In this document: piece after piece, positions 23,027 through 35,081 of the stretch
Position numbering within the stretch: the stretch's first letter is position 1
Layout: every line of letters starts with the position of its first letter
Assembly (NCBI GenBank): GCA_963920665.1
Contig: OY987272.1
Span: 17,241,001 to 17,305,000, forward strand
Origin: Straminergon stramineum
Taxonomy: Eukaryota > Streptophyta > Bryopsida > Hypnales > Calliergonaceae
Length of the DNA: 64,000 nucleotides
Direction: 5' to 3'
Notes under the pieces: generated by a model
Told to the model about the DNA's origin: nothing
What the model saw: the letters and a program-made list of their open reading frames with translations, nothing else
Database searches by the model: none
Made by a program: the position numbers and the translations under genes

Positions 23027-25370
23027 GTCTTGTATCAACCCATGACATATTTTTTCAATAAATGAAATTTAGGCTACATTAAATTGAGTTAGGGGTCACA
23101 ATTAATTTTTTGGATGGTAGTAATGGAGTGATTAGTGGCTCCTATAGGAACTTCTACCTTTTGAGTGAAAATTTATCATTAGGAGTGATTTTGTAGGCCT
23201 TCATATTGTGGTCATGTTCAGAACTATTGTGATTGCTTTAGGTGAGAAAGATGACCATTATGGATAAAAATTTTGTTGGTTTTGGGGTAGTCTAGAGACT
23301 ACTTTGAGCCAATTAGGCAACATACTTCAAAAATTCATAAAAAATTCATACTTAGTCAAAATAAAAATTCAATTTCTCTCCTATTTCTCACATTTGTCTT
23401 TGTGTGGAAAAAAAACTAAAATTTTGAACAATGTCAATAGGCAAACAAGTCATTTTTCATTGTCATAGGTTGGTTTATTTTCCGCACAAGTGCAATAAAT
23501 CACTTGACCAACAAATGCTTTCACTCTTTTTTATTTACATATTAATCAAGCTACTCTATAGAAGTACTTTAGATTCTATTTTGCCTAGTGGAGTAGAAAT
23601 CTCCCATGCAATAGAATATTCTTTAAAAAACCCACTTAGCTAGACTCACTAAACTAGTTTTGAATGTCACTTGCCTTTAAAACTCACTTTGAAAATTGTC
23701 TCCCTTACATGTAGGCTAAAGTTTTGGCTTGCTATATCAAGCTAAATAATTCTTATCTTGACTAATCCACAAGTAAGAAAATATTGCATCAACCCTCCTC
23801 TATTCTTGATGTGAAGTGTGAATCTATTTTACATAGTGAGAAGAATCTTCCCTTCATAAGAAAGATGTGTATGGTACCAATAGTGTTAGAGCATCTCCTA
23901 CCTTCCGCAATCAAATTGTCCCACAAAGCCACATTTTGAGGGCCTCCCAAGTGAGATGCAAGAAAAACACTAAAAGAACCCCTACAACATCTTGTGACTT
24001 CAATAGGTCATCTAAATTCATTTGAAGAAGGTGGAAAGAACTTCTTTGTTCATTATGCCCAAATCTAAATCAATGTGCTAGTTCTTACAAACAAATTGCA
24101 AGTTTGTAGTCAACAACCAAATCATTACTAAAGCTCAAAAGTGCAATTTCTTTTAAGTATTGCAAGGCTTGCCTACCTTGCAAAATTGAACTTCAATAAC
24201 AAGCGAAGCCACTTTCTTTGATGGATTTGCAACTTTGGAGGCTTGAATTGCACTCTATTGGGGTCAAAAATCACCCCCATTTCTCATATTTCTTAGGACT
24301 CACCATTCTCATGTTTAAAGATGAATTTCATAGATTCAAGGCATGCAATAAGACTATTTGCATTGACACTCGCCCAATTTGACGTGCTAATAGTTTACAT
24401 CTATTTTTGAAAACCCCTCAAGCTTCTTAACCTCCACCCATGTTTACCAAATGTGCCCTATAAATTCAATTAATCAATCACTAAGTAAAATATATTGAGA
24501 GAGGGTTTATTAAACTTAAGATAAACAATGATTTCAAGGACCATTGCTTTGATTTGTTGGGATTGCATACCATGAGAACATTTTGAGGGGCCTATAGAAT
24601 TTGTCATCCAAATTTGTCATGTGTCAAACCCATAGTGCTTGCTAGTGTGGATGCTATAAAAATTCCTCTATTTTTCTTTTCATTTTTTGACCTTGCAAAT
24701 ATAGGGGCAAAATTTTAGACTTACCCTACGCGAGGGGTGATTTCATAAATAGTTAAGCAAAACTTGAAGCATGTCCATTAATTTTATAAATTTAAAACCA
24801 ATATCCAAAAATCAAAGAGACATGTGCATCATTCTTCATAAAGGCAAATTTTGACTGAAAGAAACACCACCTCTTATTTAAGCTTGATTTACATGAAAAG
24901 TTTGTTCATTTTAGGTCCCACAATTGAAAGCATGTTCACAAGATAACACTTAGTCAAACACTCTATTATGTAATCTATTCACCACTTTTTACCATTTCTA
25001 TGCTTGCAAATTGAGCGGCTAATAATGTATTCTACTTGCAATATACACTATAATGGAAGGTGCTTGGGAAGAGAAAGGTATATAAGTTTTCTTGTGATAC
25101 ACCATATTATGAAAGCAAATTTGAGCAACAAGTGTAGCTATTACCATTATTAATTGCTAGATGGTTTGGTATGTTGTGCTTCTTCATGTTCTATTACAAG
25201 TCATCTACATAACCCCTAAAGGACCTACGGGTGTAAAAGAACGAAGTTGTAGCTAGAAGTCACTTGGTGGCCGGTCTTATGGTCCTTAGGAGATAAGAAG
25301 AGAGCCTTCCTTACCTTTAAGTTAGATTGTTTGTTTGTTCCACTAAGATCTCATGAACCATTTGTCGCCT
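23027..25370. other. AT-rich spacer, no genes
   Basis: This is AT-rich sequence without recognisable exons, long ORFs or sharply bounded repeats. Confidence 0.5.
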
Positions 25371-25820
25371 AGTCACATATTTGGTACCATTACAAAGCTT
25401 TCCATGAGGAGGGGTGCATGGGCTTTGTTTCATGGCATTTGGACCTATGGTGTGAAAGTTATTGAATTTTGAATTTTTTATAAATTTTATTTGTGGTAAT
25501 GGCACAAGGCACACCAGTCTATATCTTTAGTGAGGTTGTTTGTTTGTTTTGTTGAGATACCATGGACAATGCATCCCACAATCATGTTTAGGGTCTTGAT
25601 GGAAAACCCTCCGTAAGAGGGCTACATCAATTTTGTTTTGTGGCATTTGAACCGAGAATGTGAAAGTTATTGAATTTAGAAGTTTTTTTGAATTAAAAAA
25701 TTAAAAAACTACTTTCACTTTTACTTCAGGCAATTAAAAGGAGGGCTCATATCCATCACTTTTGATATCCCAATGGTTGTGGCAATGGCATAGGGCACAC
25801 TAGTCTTTATGATTTATGTT
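25371..25820 (+). repeat. Dispersed repeat of unknown class, copies 2 and 3 in tandem
   Basis: Two diverged units lie head to tail: ~25379-25515 (TTTGGTACCAT..GGAGGGGTGCATG..GCACACCAGTCT) and ~25600-25820 (GTGGCATTTGAACC..GTGAAAGTTATTGAATTT..GGCACACTAGTCTTTATGA). Both match the reverse strand of 19945-20165. The first unit lacks the middle segment that the second unit and copy 1 share. A TTGTTTGTTTGTT-like word precedes each unit. Class and autonomous partner are unknown. Confidence 0.65.
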
Positions 25821-27108
25821 TAGAATCTTGCCCACATTGTAGCTAATATGGAGTTGGCTGCTACTTCCTCACTGAAAATTCTATTGATACAAAGCCTCCT
25901 GGTCTATGTGGTCCAGTTCTCACAAACATCTTCAATGAGCCAAGTTTTTGCACCTGAAAGACTCAGCAATCTCTTTCCCCCGGAATTAAAAAAAAATCCC
26001 CAAACGAAAACCTGCTACAAATTGTCATCCAGATGGTTCCAAATTAATTCATTGGGCACTGAACATCCATCACGGCATAGCAAGGTTAATAGACCCCATC
26101 CCAATTATTTTTTCAAGTAAACCTAGAGATCACTACTTTGATCCTGAAACACTGGAGGAATCAAACGTGTCCAACAAATGACTTCCAAGGAAGTACCTGT
26201 GCATCCAAAAATCTGTTAATTTCTGACAGACTACCTTGGTGATAGGGCCACATTCTTCCAAGTCCCTCATTGTTGGTGCTCCTACCTTATGCCCAGTTCA
26301 CAAATGTTCTTCGAGCATCCCGATGATCGCTGTCTCACAAGGGAATTAAAGTTAAAAACAAAAATATACAAGCACAACTGCACAAGCAAGCAAAAGAGAA
26401 ATATATGGTAGCACAGAGCAAGGCATATTGAAATGCTCATGTGCGTGTCAAAAGACTCACAAGTAATATCTGTGCGTACCAACAGCTGGTGGTGGATGAA
26501 AACCTACACGCTATTTACATCTACCGCCTACATTTCTATGACAAAATCTGGTTATCTGCGGTATTATGTTCTAGATACTAAAGTAGGAATAAATACTAGC
26601 TGAACTATGCACACTGGTCCAGATGACACTAAGAATGTCCGCAGATACGGATTGGCAGACCCTCAGTAAAAAAAACGTGAAGCATGGTTGCTGAAACATT
26701 GACAAAGGGAAAACAGATAAATAAGGAAAAAGGAGCACAAAAAATCGTGACGCGTGGCAATCTTACAATCAGTCACTCAAGGCCTTTTTTCCTTCGGGGA
26801 CCCCACCCAAACTGGACATAATCCGCAAAAATGAATAGGAGTTTTACTGTTCCGAGCATTCTCTCTCCCATTTGCCCGCTGGTTCCGCGTCTCAGATTGA
26901 CCTTAGCTGAAAAACTGTAGATGATGACCCTGTAAAGAGGTGGTTGACATATGGTGCACTGTCATCCTCCATGAATGGAATTTGGTTTGCCACAGGCTAC
27001 CAGCTTCCCACACTCTTCGCCCGGTGCACGTCATGTGCAGAGAAGGATGTCGATCTCGCACTATTCAAGCGAAAACACTGATGAATTTCGTCAATGCACA
27101 GGACGGAC
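25821..27108. other. 3-prime flank of the trihelix gene
   Basis: From about 26100 rightward the sequence becomes less AT-rich and probably contains the 3-prime UTR of the trihelix gene, which runs leftward to 27109. No separate gene is supported. Confidence 0.4.
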
Positions 27109-28789
27109 TCAATAACCTTCGTCCTGAGCCAATTTGCTCAGCAAGGCCGCAAAGAGTTCATCTCTCTTCTGCGCACGGGCTTCATCACGGACTCTCCGTT
27201 GCTCCTCACGCTCTCGCCACATATGTTCTCTTTGAATCCGCTCCTGCTCCAGCTTCTCCATGGCATCTCGCCACTCCTGCTCTCGCATCCGGCGCTCCTG
27301 TTCTCGTCTTTCCACAGACTCCCGCCATTGCTCCTCCACCTTCTGCTGCTGCTGAAAAAAGTCTTCCAGCACTTCCTGCATGCTGTTGGCACGGTACTTC
27401 TCGGCTGTTACCCTCGGCCGATTGTTGTCTTTCTCGTTTTTCCTCTTCTTCCTTTGTACAACACGGTCCTCTTCGCTGTCCTCTTCATCATCGTCGTCCT
27501 CACTATCGTCGTCTGAACTTTTGGTTTTACCCCGTTTCCCTTTCTTCTTGGCTCGAGACCCAGGCTCAGCTTCCAGTAAAAGTCTCTCGGAGTTCTTGGC
27601 ACGCTCTTTAAAAATAGCATCCAGCTCGTCAAAGAATGGGCACTGCCTGCCATTCTCCGGATCGGCGGGGTCTTTCCCCTGCGAGAACTGCACGTCAGCG
27701 GGAGAGGCATCACGTCAATACCATAGTCATCAGCATTGACAATTAACCGCAAACCGAAAGAACATGATAGAGCAGCTTGATACCACTGACCAAATTTCGA
27801 AACGAGAGTGTCAACGCACAAACAGAACATGACATGTTAAGCGTGCACACGAAACACAAAGACGAATGGAACGATGAGGAATAGGCCTTACAACATACCT
27901 CATAATCAGGCTCAGACGTCTCCTTCCCCTGGAAAACACCACAAATTTGGTGAGAGGGACAGACAGAAATGGCTATATCTAAGGCACACAACCCAACCAG
28001 TTTAATCGCAAATTGAGAAAGTAGGTAGGGTAAGAGAAGCATTAAGTATTGAGAACAGTTAAATAACCTATAGTAATCAGCGTGACATGACGTGGAAAAA
28101 AACAGGGAATAACCTAGACTCGAAAAAAAGGAACCTATGAACGACCCACAATCTCCACAGCTCAAAATCTGAACTAACATAAAGCTATCTTAATTTGAAT
28201 TTTTTTGAAAAGCCGAAGGTTAACCAATCAACGCATTAGTCCAGACTAAACCAGAATGTCCAAATTGATTATGCTTTCCTAACCGTATGCTCAACCAATT
28301 GTCCAAAGATTGATATCCAAAAGGTCAGTAGTGGAGTTAATTTAGAGAGTGATATTCTGGAAAGGTAGAAACTGAAGCAAGTTGTAAACATCCAAAAAAA
28401 CAAACCATCCGATTAACAAGCAATATTTATTATCCCATGCATTAACCGATAGGAACCAGGCTAAAGAAACAAATTACCTTGTAGCGATTCACAAGGTTCT
28501 TCCATTTACATTTGCATTGATCCGCACTCCTCCGATAGCCCTTCTCCTTCATCTTTCTCTCAATGAGCTCCCACAACGTCTTGTTCCGCTTGGTTTGCGT
28601 GAAGTCCTTCTCGAGCTCGGCCCGAATGGAAATGAACTCCTTGGTTTCATGGAATCCCCACTGCGGAATGCGGTCCTCTTTCTTGAGAGCGCGCCCGCGG
28701 TTCGGCGTGAGTGACCCCAAATCCACCGGGTGGTTCATGTCATGCGCCCCTTGGAGAGACATAGGCATCACGCCTAAATTCTCCCCCAT
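27109..28789 (-). CDS. Trihelix transcription factor, GT-3a/GT-3b-like (GT-gamma clade)
   Basis: This is a DNA-binding factor for GT elements in the nucleus, ~303 aa. Exons on the minus strand: 28789-28478, 27928-27899 (a 30-nt microexon, GKETSEPDYE), 27678-27109. Splice sites are GT-AG and all exons keep phase 0. The single trihelix (residues ~38-105) shows RIPQWGFHETKEFISIR, TLWELIERKMKEKGY and QCKCKWKNLVNRYK. It is followed by the GT-gamma extension QCPFFDELDAIFK. A basic/acidic stretch (~140-180, KKKGKRGK then DDDSEDDDDEE) probably holds a nuclear signal. The C-terminal ~90 residues form a long charged coiled coil for dimerisation. The start is the first real ATG in frame; upstream codons in the same frame begin with TTG. 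The gene diverges from the B3 gene 1.2 kb away. Confidence 0.9.
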
Positions 28790-28922
28790 CAGCACCGTCG
28801 GCCGCGCCTGGTACGCCAGCTTGACCAATTTTTCTTTCAAACCCTCGCTCACTAAAATTTCGCGAAAAACGACGCTCCAGATCGCACCAACCAATCCTTG
28901 GCCACAATTCAAACCTCCTCCT

Positions 28923-28966
28923 TCACCTCTCCACCATGCTCTTTAAAGAACGCCCCGAACCACCAT
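28923..28966 (-). promoter_or_regulatory. Two candidate short upstream ORFs of the trihelix gene
   Basis: On the minus strand, ATGs at 28966 (7 codons, then TAA at 28943) and 28937 (4 codons, then TGA at 28923) lie 135-180 bp before the main ATG at 28789. If transcribed they could lower translation. Transcription start is unknown. Confidence 0.35.
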
Positions 28967-29994
28967 GGGCAGTTCTCTTCAGGCCATCGTCAACCACGAA
29001 ACCCTAAATTAACCTAACCCTGTACTCCACCGCAATAACTCGCCTGCAACCACATCCACAGCATTCCTTTTTCCTTCCGGTTACGAAACTCTAATCCCAA
29101 GCATAAAATCCACCAAAGAAATGTTCCTTAGAAAGCTCTCTTGAATCCGCCAGACATGTGAAACGCTGTAAATTCAAAATCCAAACCCTCCGGAACTCCC
29201 CCGAACCTATTCCAAAAAGCTTCAGAATCCCAAAGAAACAATGCACGCCCGAATCGAAAAGAAAGCGTGAAGCAGAAAACAATGCCGACGGAATCCTTCC
29301 ACGCCCAGAGCTTTAAAAAAGATGGAAGCTCTGGCGTGACAGGCGAGAAGACGTCGTCGATGGCATGGCCATAGCTTCCTGTGCTCGCTTCGGCCTGAGG
29401 AAGACGAGTTGAGAACCGGATTGAGTTGATACCTGGTTACGACCCCGATATCAAACTTGTCTCTCCGGTTCTCATAAACTCCAACTTAGGGCACCCGCTG
29501 CGTCCTTGCCTAGACTTACTCTGCGCGATGTGAAGCTTTGCGTTATTATTTTCAACGATGTCGTTGTCCATGGCGAAATGTGAAGCTGCCAGTCTCCCAC
29601 TTGCTTTGGTGCAGTGATTGCGTACTCTCCTCTCACTGTGGTCCGTGAGCCTCTCGTGATTGATCCGACCTCTATTTCGCATGGTCTGGAATGGCGCAGA
29701 GACCAGAGTCGCGTACAGGGTTGACGTTTTGTGATGACGGATGGCAACGCGTGTGCTTTGCATGTGTGAGAGTACTCGATTTGTTTTATCGTATTTTAAC
29801 AACATCATTTCTTGCGGAGAATTGTTCTTTTGGATGAGGCTTGTTGTTCGAGTGGGATCAATCAAATCTTCAGGAAGAAATTGCAATTCCTGTTCCCATC
29901 ACTGCAGTTCTTTTCAATGGAGAGCATATTTCTCTTGTGGAGGTACTTGATTGGATTGTGAGGAGAAGAGTCAAGCGAGACTGGTGAGAAGAGA
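28967..29994. promoter_or_regulatory. Divergent promoter region between the trihelix and B3 genes
   Basis: About 1 kb of moderate-GC sequence separates the 5-prime ends of two divergently transcribed regulator genes. A 149-codon ORF on the minus strand (29886-29437) has no recognisable motif, and part of it probably overlaps the B3 gene 5-prime UTR. No clear TATA box is assigned. Confidence 0.4.
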
Positions 29995-31704
29995 ATGGCC
30001 GATGCTTGTCACAGTCCTTCGTTTCTGAAGAAGATCACGGAACTGCCAATGCGCACCTTGCCCTTACCTTCTTCGTTCGTGAAAACACATGGTAAATTAC
30101 TGAGGAGTGACGTGATTCTGGAGGGGCCGAGTAGAAAGCAATGGAAAGTAGTAGTGGACGGTTCTTCCCCAAGCTCGAATGTGACGTTCGGAAAGGGTTG
30201 GGAAGAATTTGTGATAGCTCATGTTCTGCAACTTGGAGATCAGCTGTGTTTCACGCTTACAGCAAACTCACACTTCCAAGTGGAGGTCAGACTCAAATCT
30301 ACACCGAAACCCTAAGTTTTATACCAAATCCCTAAGTTTGTAGTTTAATTAACAACACTCTGATTCTTTGGTCAATTTTCGATCTACTCATTCAATTCAC
30401 ATGCACTCCAGGTGTATGATGAAAGCGGTTGCCAAAAAACGAGCGCCATTGATGCCACGAGCTCCAACGCATCGGCCCCTTCGTTTGCAAGGAGACTTTC
30501 TCAATTAAAAATCCCTCCGCCAGTATCTGAATCCAATTGGGCTGCAACGAGGGTGTCCCAGATCCAAAACCTTGACGATCCAACATTGAACCTTGCCATG
30601 TACGACAACGGAGCTGGCGAGAGGGCTCTCAGTGACATCCAGTCGGGATCAGCCGTAGCCTCCGCGCCACGCTTACGACGAGAATCTGTGTTAGAAAGCA
30701 ATCGGAGAGATTCGACACGAAGGGACAGTGTAGTGAGAGATCCATACGTGCTTCCGCCCACGAATGGAAATTCTGCATCGCTAACTAACAACACCCTTCC
30801 CAATACATCGGCCCCTTCGTTTCCAAGGAGATCCTCTGCATTGCAAATCCCTAAATCTGATGCGACTGCAACGAGACGGCAGTCCCAGATCGAAAACCTT
30901 GACGATCCAACACTGAAGGTAGAGAACCTTTCCAAGTACACCAAAGAGGCTGGCGAGAGGCCTCTTAGCGACTTGCAGATAGGAAACGTCCCTCTACTCT
31001 TACGGCGAGAATCTGCACTCGAAAGCATTCGGAGAGATTCAGCACGGAAGGGCAGTGCAGTGAGAGATCCATACGTGTTGCTGCCTACAGATGGAGGAGG
31101 TTTGGTGGCCGAATCTCTCTTGGATCTCGCGGATTGTTTCGTTGACATCGAGAAGATTTTATCCGAACGTCCAGATCTTACAGACACGGAGCCATTGGTG
31201 ATTGAAGATATACCTCCATGCTGGGAACTCCACGAGCATACACCTGCTGCTGCCAGTTCAACCTCCTTAGAGACTACTACTACAAGAGTCTCGACCTTGT
31301 TTTCAAGCCGACCTCTTGATTTGCAGATCCCTTCAGTGTCGAAGATCGAAAACCATGAAACAACTGCCACGCAAACGCAAACTGGAAGTTTGGCCCCCCA
31401 ACAGAGTGAACAAAGAACTCCTAGAAGAGTATCGCTGAGACCCTCTGCTTTGCAGATTCCTCCAGTGTTAGAATCAGAGTCACAGAGCCCGACCTCAACA
31501 AAAACTCCTATGAGGTTGTCGCAGATCCAAAACCTTGATGACCCAACACTGAAAGCAGAGAATCTTGCCCTGTATACCAAAGTGGCTGCAGAGAAGGCTC
31601 TCAGCGAGTTGCAGTTGGAATCTGCCACAGGTTCCTCTGTCACGGGCTCTCCTCTCTCAAGGAGAGAATCATCAATATTCAAGGCACAGAGCTTTTCGAT
31701 ATAA
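29995..31704 (+). CDS. B3-domain (REM-like) protein with a novel internally repeated tail
   Basis: This is a putative nuclear DNA-binding protein, ~527 aa, with two exons, 29995-30285 and 30412-31704 (GT-AG, phase 0). The N-terminal REM-like B3 domain (residues ~9-107) reads FLKKITELPMRTLPLPSSF, VILEGPSRKQWKV, GWEEFVIAHVLQLGDQL and FQVEVYDESGCQK. The last motif is formed across the splice junction, which supports the model. The rest has no known domain. It has about three copies of a ~95-residue repeat (residues ~117-214, 229-324, 433-521; DNA 30469-30762, 30805-31092, 31417-31683). Each repeat holds a S-x-LQIP-like box and the motif QNLDDPTL (or ENLDDPTL) followed by ENL.xYTxxA.E.ALS.LQ. The first two also carry RRES..ES.RRDS..R..VRDPYVL. 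A fourth, partial repeat lies at ~391-411. The tail is rich in Ser, Arg and RRxS/RxxS-type kinase sites and is probably disordered. Its function is unknown. Confidence 0.85.
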
Positions 31705-34280
31705 GGGAGGCAACCCATTCCTGATCACCACCCCATTCTGGCACGGTAGGGTGGAGTAATTTCAATCAGGAGGTGATTAACAAGATAAATGCTGGCACAG
31801 TTCCCGGAGCAGCTGTAGCCCATTAAGATTGGGTACAAGACTCTCAATATTGCAACAATTCTTGTTGGATTTTGCAAACCAGCCCTTGGTCGGAAATAGG
31901 AAGGTCTATATGACCAATATGGGTGGAACAGAATCTTCAGCTGAAAAATTCATAGTAATTTTGTTTTGAGAAATAAAAATCTGAAAAATTATGGAAACCT
32001 TATGAACTCTATTTCTACACATGGGAAAATTTCCCCACTATTGAAAACTCCCTTGCAAGTATGGTAGAACCACCCATTACCAGCCATAACCCATGGTCAA
32101 TACATAGGTAATGGGAAATTCAATAGAGAGATGATTGACAGGTAACCATTAAGTTTTGGGTTTCCCACAATCTTGTAGCCATCTCTTGTAATGACACATC
32201 TACTTCATTTTGAGAGCCAAATTAGTCTTTAGATGGGCAATGATAGAAGAATCTATGTATTGGGGATGGGAGCAAGCCAACTTTTAGCTTCTAAAATTCA
32301 TAACAATTTTAATTTAAGGAAAAAAATTATGAAAATTTGACAATGCCCATCATTTCTATCTCTCTACATGGCAAAAAATTAACAATGCCTTCTACTACTC
32401 CAAATCATGCACAAAATGCTTCAATGGCTAGTAATGGATGATTCTACTATATGTGTATTTGCTTAAGTGGTCAAAAATGGGTTGCCTCCCTTCGATGGGA
32501 AGAGACTATTGAAAGTGTACACTTAGCATTTGAATCTTTCTTGAATTTTTGCATTATTTTATTTTGGTCTTTATATTTTCTTTACCTCACTTTCATCAAA
32601 TTCATCACACAAAAAGTGTGCCGTGGTTTTTGAAAGTCAAGTATTGGTTTGGATGAATGACAAGTTATGTTTTTAATAAAGTCCCTAGAACCTCTTTGTC
32701 CATGATTGGGACATCAAAGTGCTAAGGGTTTTACAAACCGTAGAGCTACAATTTGAACTAGTTTAAAGATTCAAAAGAGAAAGAACATTATAGAAAGTTG
32801 ATTAAAAGTGATGTATTTCATATAGATAACAATTATTACATCAGAAATCAAATGGTCATGATGACCATTTCAAGTTTAATTTCATGGAGTGTCTTCTTAG
32901 ATAATTGCTCCTTAAATTATCCAAGTAAGTATTTGAGCTTGCTTCCTCTCTATCTATGATCCTATTGGTCATTGTAATGGGATTACAAATTTTCATTGCC
33001 TACATTTTTTGGGTAACATTTGAATGATTTCTGAATTTCCAAAGTGCTAGAAATTGGTATACCAAAAATCAAACCTAGTCTCTCATTTTTAATAGGACTT
33101 ACATTTCAAGCAGGAATCTATGGAATGAAACATATTTGAATCCAAATGGATGAAAATGCTTTCTACTTTGGAACAACAATGGGAAGTTATATGTATTTGC
33201 TTTGAAGACACATAATGTATCATTCTTTCTCAAAAATGAGTTGACCAAAATACATGTGAAGAATTCTCCAATATACTTCTATATTACTAAAAAAATTGTG
33301 AATGTGAATAAGTTTAAATATATGTAACAATCAAAGGAACAACAATTAACCATCGGCTACATTAATCTTGAAATGCCAAAGGAATTGCTACAATCGGATA
33401 GTAGTTGCTAAATAATCTACCCCAAGTTGTTCTTAGTAAAATTTGGATGAATTTCATTTTCTTAGACTTCTTTAAATGTATACATAGCACTCAATAGATT
33501 ATCTCCTTGACGTGGAACTACAAAATATTCTACTATAGATGATGCTAAATTCAAAAATCACCAAAGATTTAGTTCTAATTTTTTTGACAATTCCAACCTC
33601 TTTAGTTTTGTTCTTGATCTAAATTTTAGACATTAAAATGAGTTTTTTTGAATATGATCCCCACTATCAAAATGAAGTATATCAAATCTTATTTCTCCAC
33701 TAATTTGAAAATTAGAAAAAATACGAAAATTAGATATTAATTGTCATTTGAACTTTGGGCCTATGATTGTGGTCTCTAAATTTCTAATTATGGAATGACA
33801 TAGAAAATTGTTTTTGACTATGTAGTTCTACACCATATTATTCACATATGGTGAAGATTTCAAATTTTTTAAGTTTATTGTTTTTGATATGAGTTAACTT
33901 CATTTTTTCAATAAATAATCATAATAATTTCAAATTTGTTCCCCCAAATTGAAATTTTATGAATTAATTAGAAATTATAGTCTACACCAAGAGGGCAAAT
34001 GTATTCAACATTTAGAGGTTAATAGACAATAAATGATTTTATCTCTAATAAGACAACAACTAAATCCATGCAAATGTAGTTGCAAAATAGATTTACCCAT
34101 CTGTCTAAATTGCATGGGTTGTTCCTTGAAGTTATAAAATAGTGATTCTTCAACCCAATTCCACCCCCTTTGAATGCCAGTTACACTCCATTTATTGTTG
34201 TACAACATTACCGGTAGAATGGAAAGAGAATGCAATTGAGCACCAATTGTTGGGTGTCATTTTGGATAATTATACATACC
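31705..34280. other. AT-rich spacer, no genes
   Basis: After the 3-prime flank of the B3 gene the sequence is AT-rich with no plausible exon and no sharply bounded repeat. Confidence 0.5.
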
Positions 34281-34312
34281 TTAACAACCCTAAAGCCTAA
34301 ACCCTAAACCCT
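34281..34312. repeat. Short telomere-like / telo-box sequence
   Basis: About three CCCTAAA units occur: AACCCTAAAGCCTAAACCC followed by TAAACCC. Such telo-boxes are common in plant promoters near transcription starts. It lies ~800 bp upstream of the TBC gene start and is far too short for a telomere. Confidence 0.5.
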
Positions 34313-35081
34313 CATATCATACCTCAAATGGGAAACTTAAACCTATGTTGCGTCCAGAATTGGACTTCCTTAGAGTTAAGCTTTCAGTCCCTTGTACCGT
34401 CGTCCTCGCTTCTTACATTTCTTCACTACGCGTCTACTGCCCGCCTCATTTGATTTTGAATCCACTTATGCCGCGCTTTCCCCCCCGACTGCTGGACTTG
34501 AAATCTGCAGATCTTGTTTGTAACAGTAATGGTAATGGTAAGCTAGTGCGCTTTGTCGATCGCTTCAGCGCTTGCTGGCATTGACAGGACGTTGAACGAT
34601 ATTAGAAGCAGGCCATGTGATGATCGGCCTTCCTTTCTTGCTGTTGAATTACACGAAATTGCATCTCGCATTTTTCAGTCAAGGCATTGTTGTAGTACTA
34701 AGGTAAGCTTAGGGCTTGGATGAGTTATTGTGGGATTTAGAATTCCTGGATCTTTAATTTCATGCCCTAGCTATTCATTCATACTTTCTGGCATTTCCTG
34801 AATATATACAGCTCTCTGGTGAGCGCGAGTTCTCTCTTTTCAACATGATACCTACCGTACTAAACGCAGATTTCCTCTTTTCACGGCCTAATTGTGAAAA
34901 GGAAGTTCTAGATGAGGTCTAGGAGGGTGATCAGGGGCGCCGGCAATACGTTTGCTGGTGTTGCAAATAATTTAGGTCACTTTGGAATCAGTTCTACGCC
35001 ATGATGGAGTTGGTACGATTGAATTAGGGTTCTATGAAGCGGTAAGAAGGCTTGGGGAGAAGGAATTGGTGGTGTTTGAGG
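34313..35081 (+). promoter_or_regulatory. Upstream/5-prime UTR region of the TBC gene
   Basis: GC content rises from ~34340, marking the start of the gene island. A 79-codon ORF at 34345-34584 has no recognisable features. A 5-prime UTR, perhaps with an intron, is likely here. Confidence 0.4.

Noticed and set aside
26940..27611. 223-codon ORF on the plus strand
   Set aside because: It is the antisense shadow of the last trihelix exon; its composition follows from the charged coiled-coil codons on the other strand.
29437..29886. 149-codon ORF on the minus strand between the trihelix and B3 genes
   Set aside because: No motif, no splice support and no family resemblance; it overlaps the likely B3 5-prime UTR.
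30501..31718. 405-codon ORF on the minus strand
   Set aside because: It is antisense to the repeated tail of the B3 protein. The plus strand is spliced to a real B3 domain in frame, so the minus frame is a shadow.
34281..34312. Telomere-like CCCTAAA units considered as an interstitial telomere
   Set aside because: Only about three units; better explained as a promoter telo-box.
34345..34584. 79-codon plus-strand ORF upstream of the TBC gene
   Set aside because: No family features; probably 5-prime flank or UTR.
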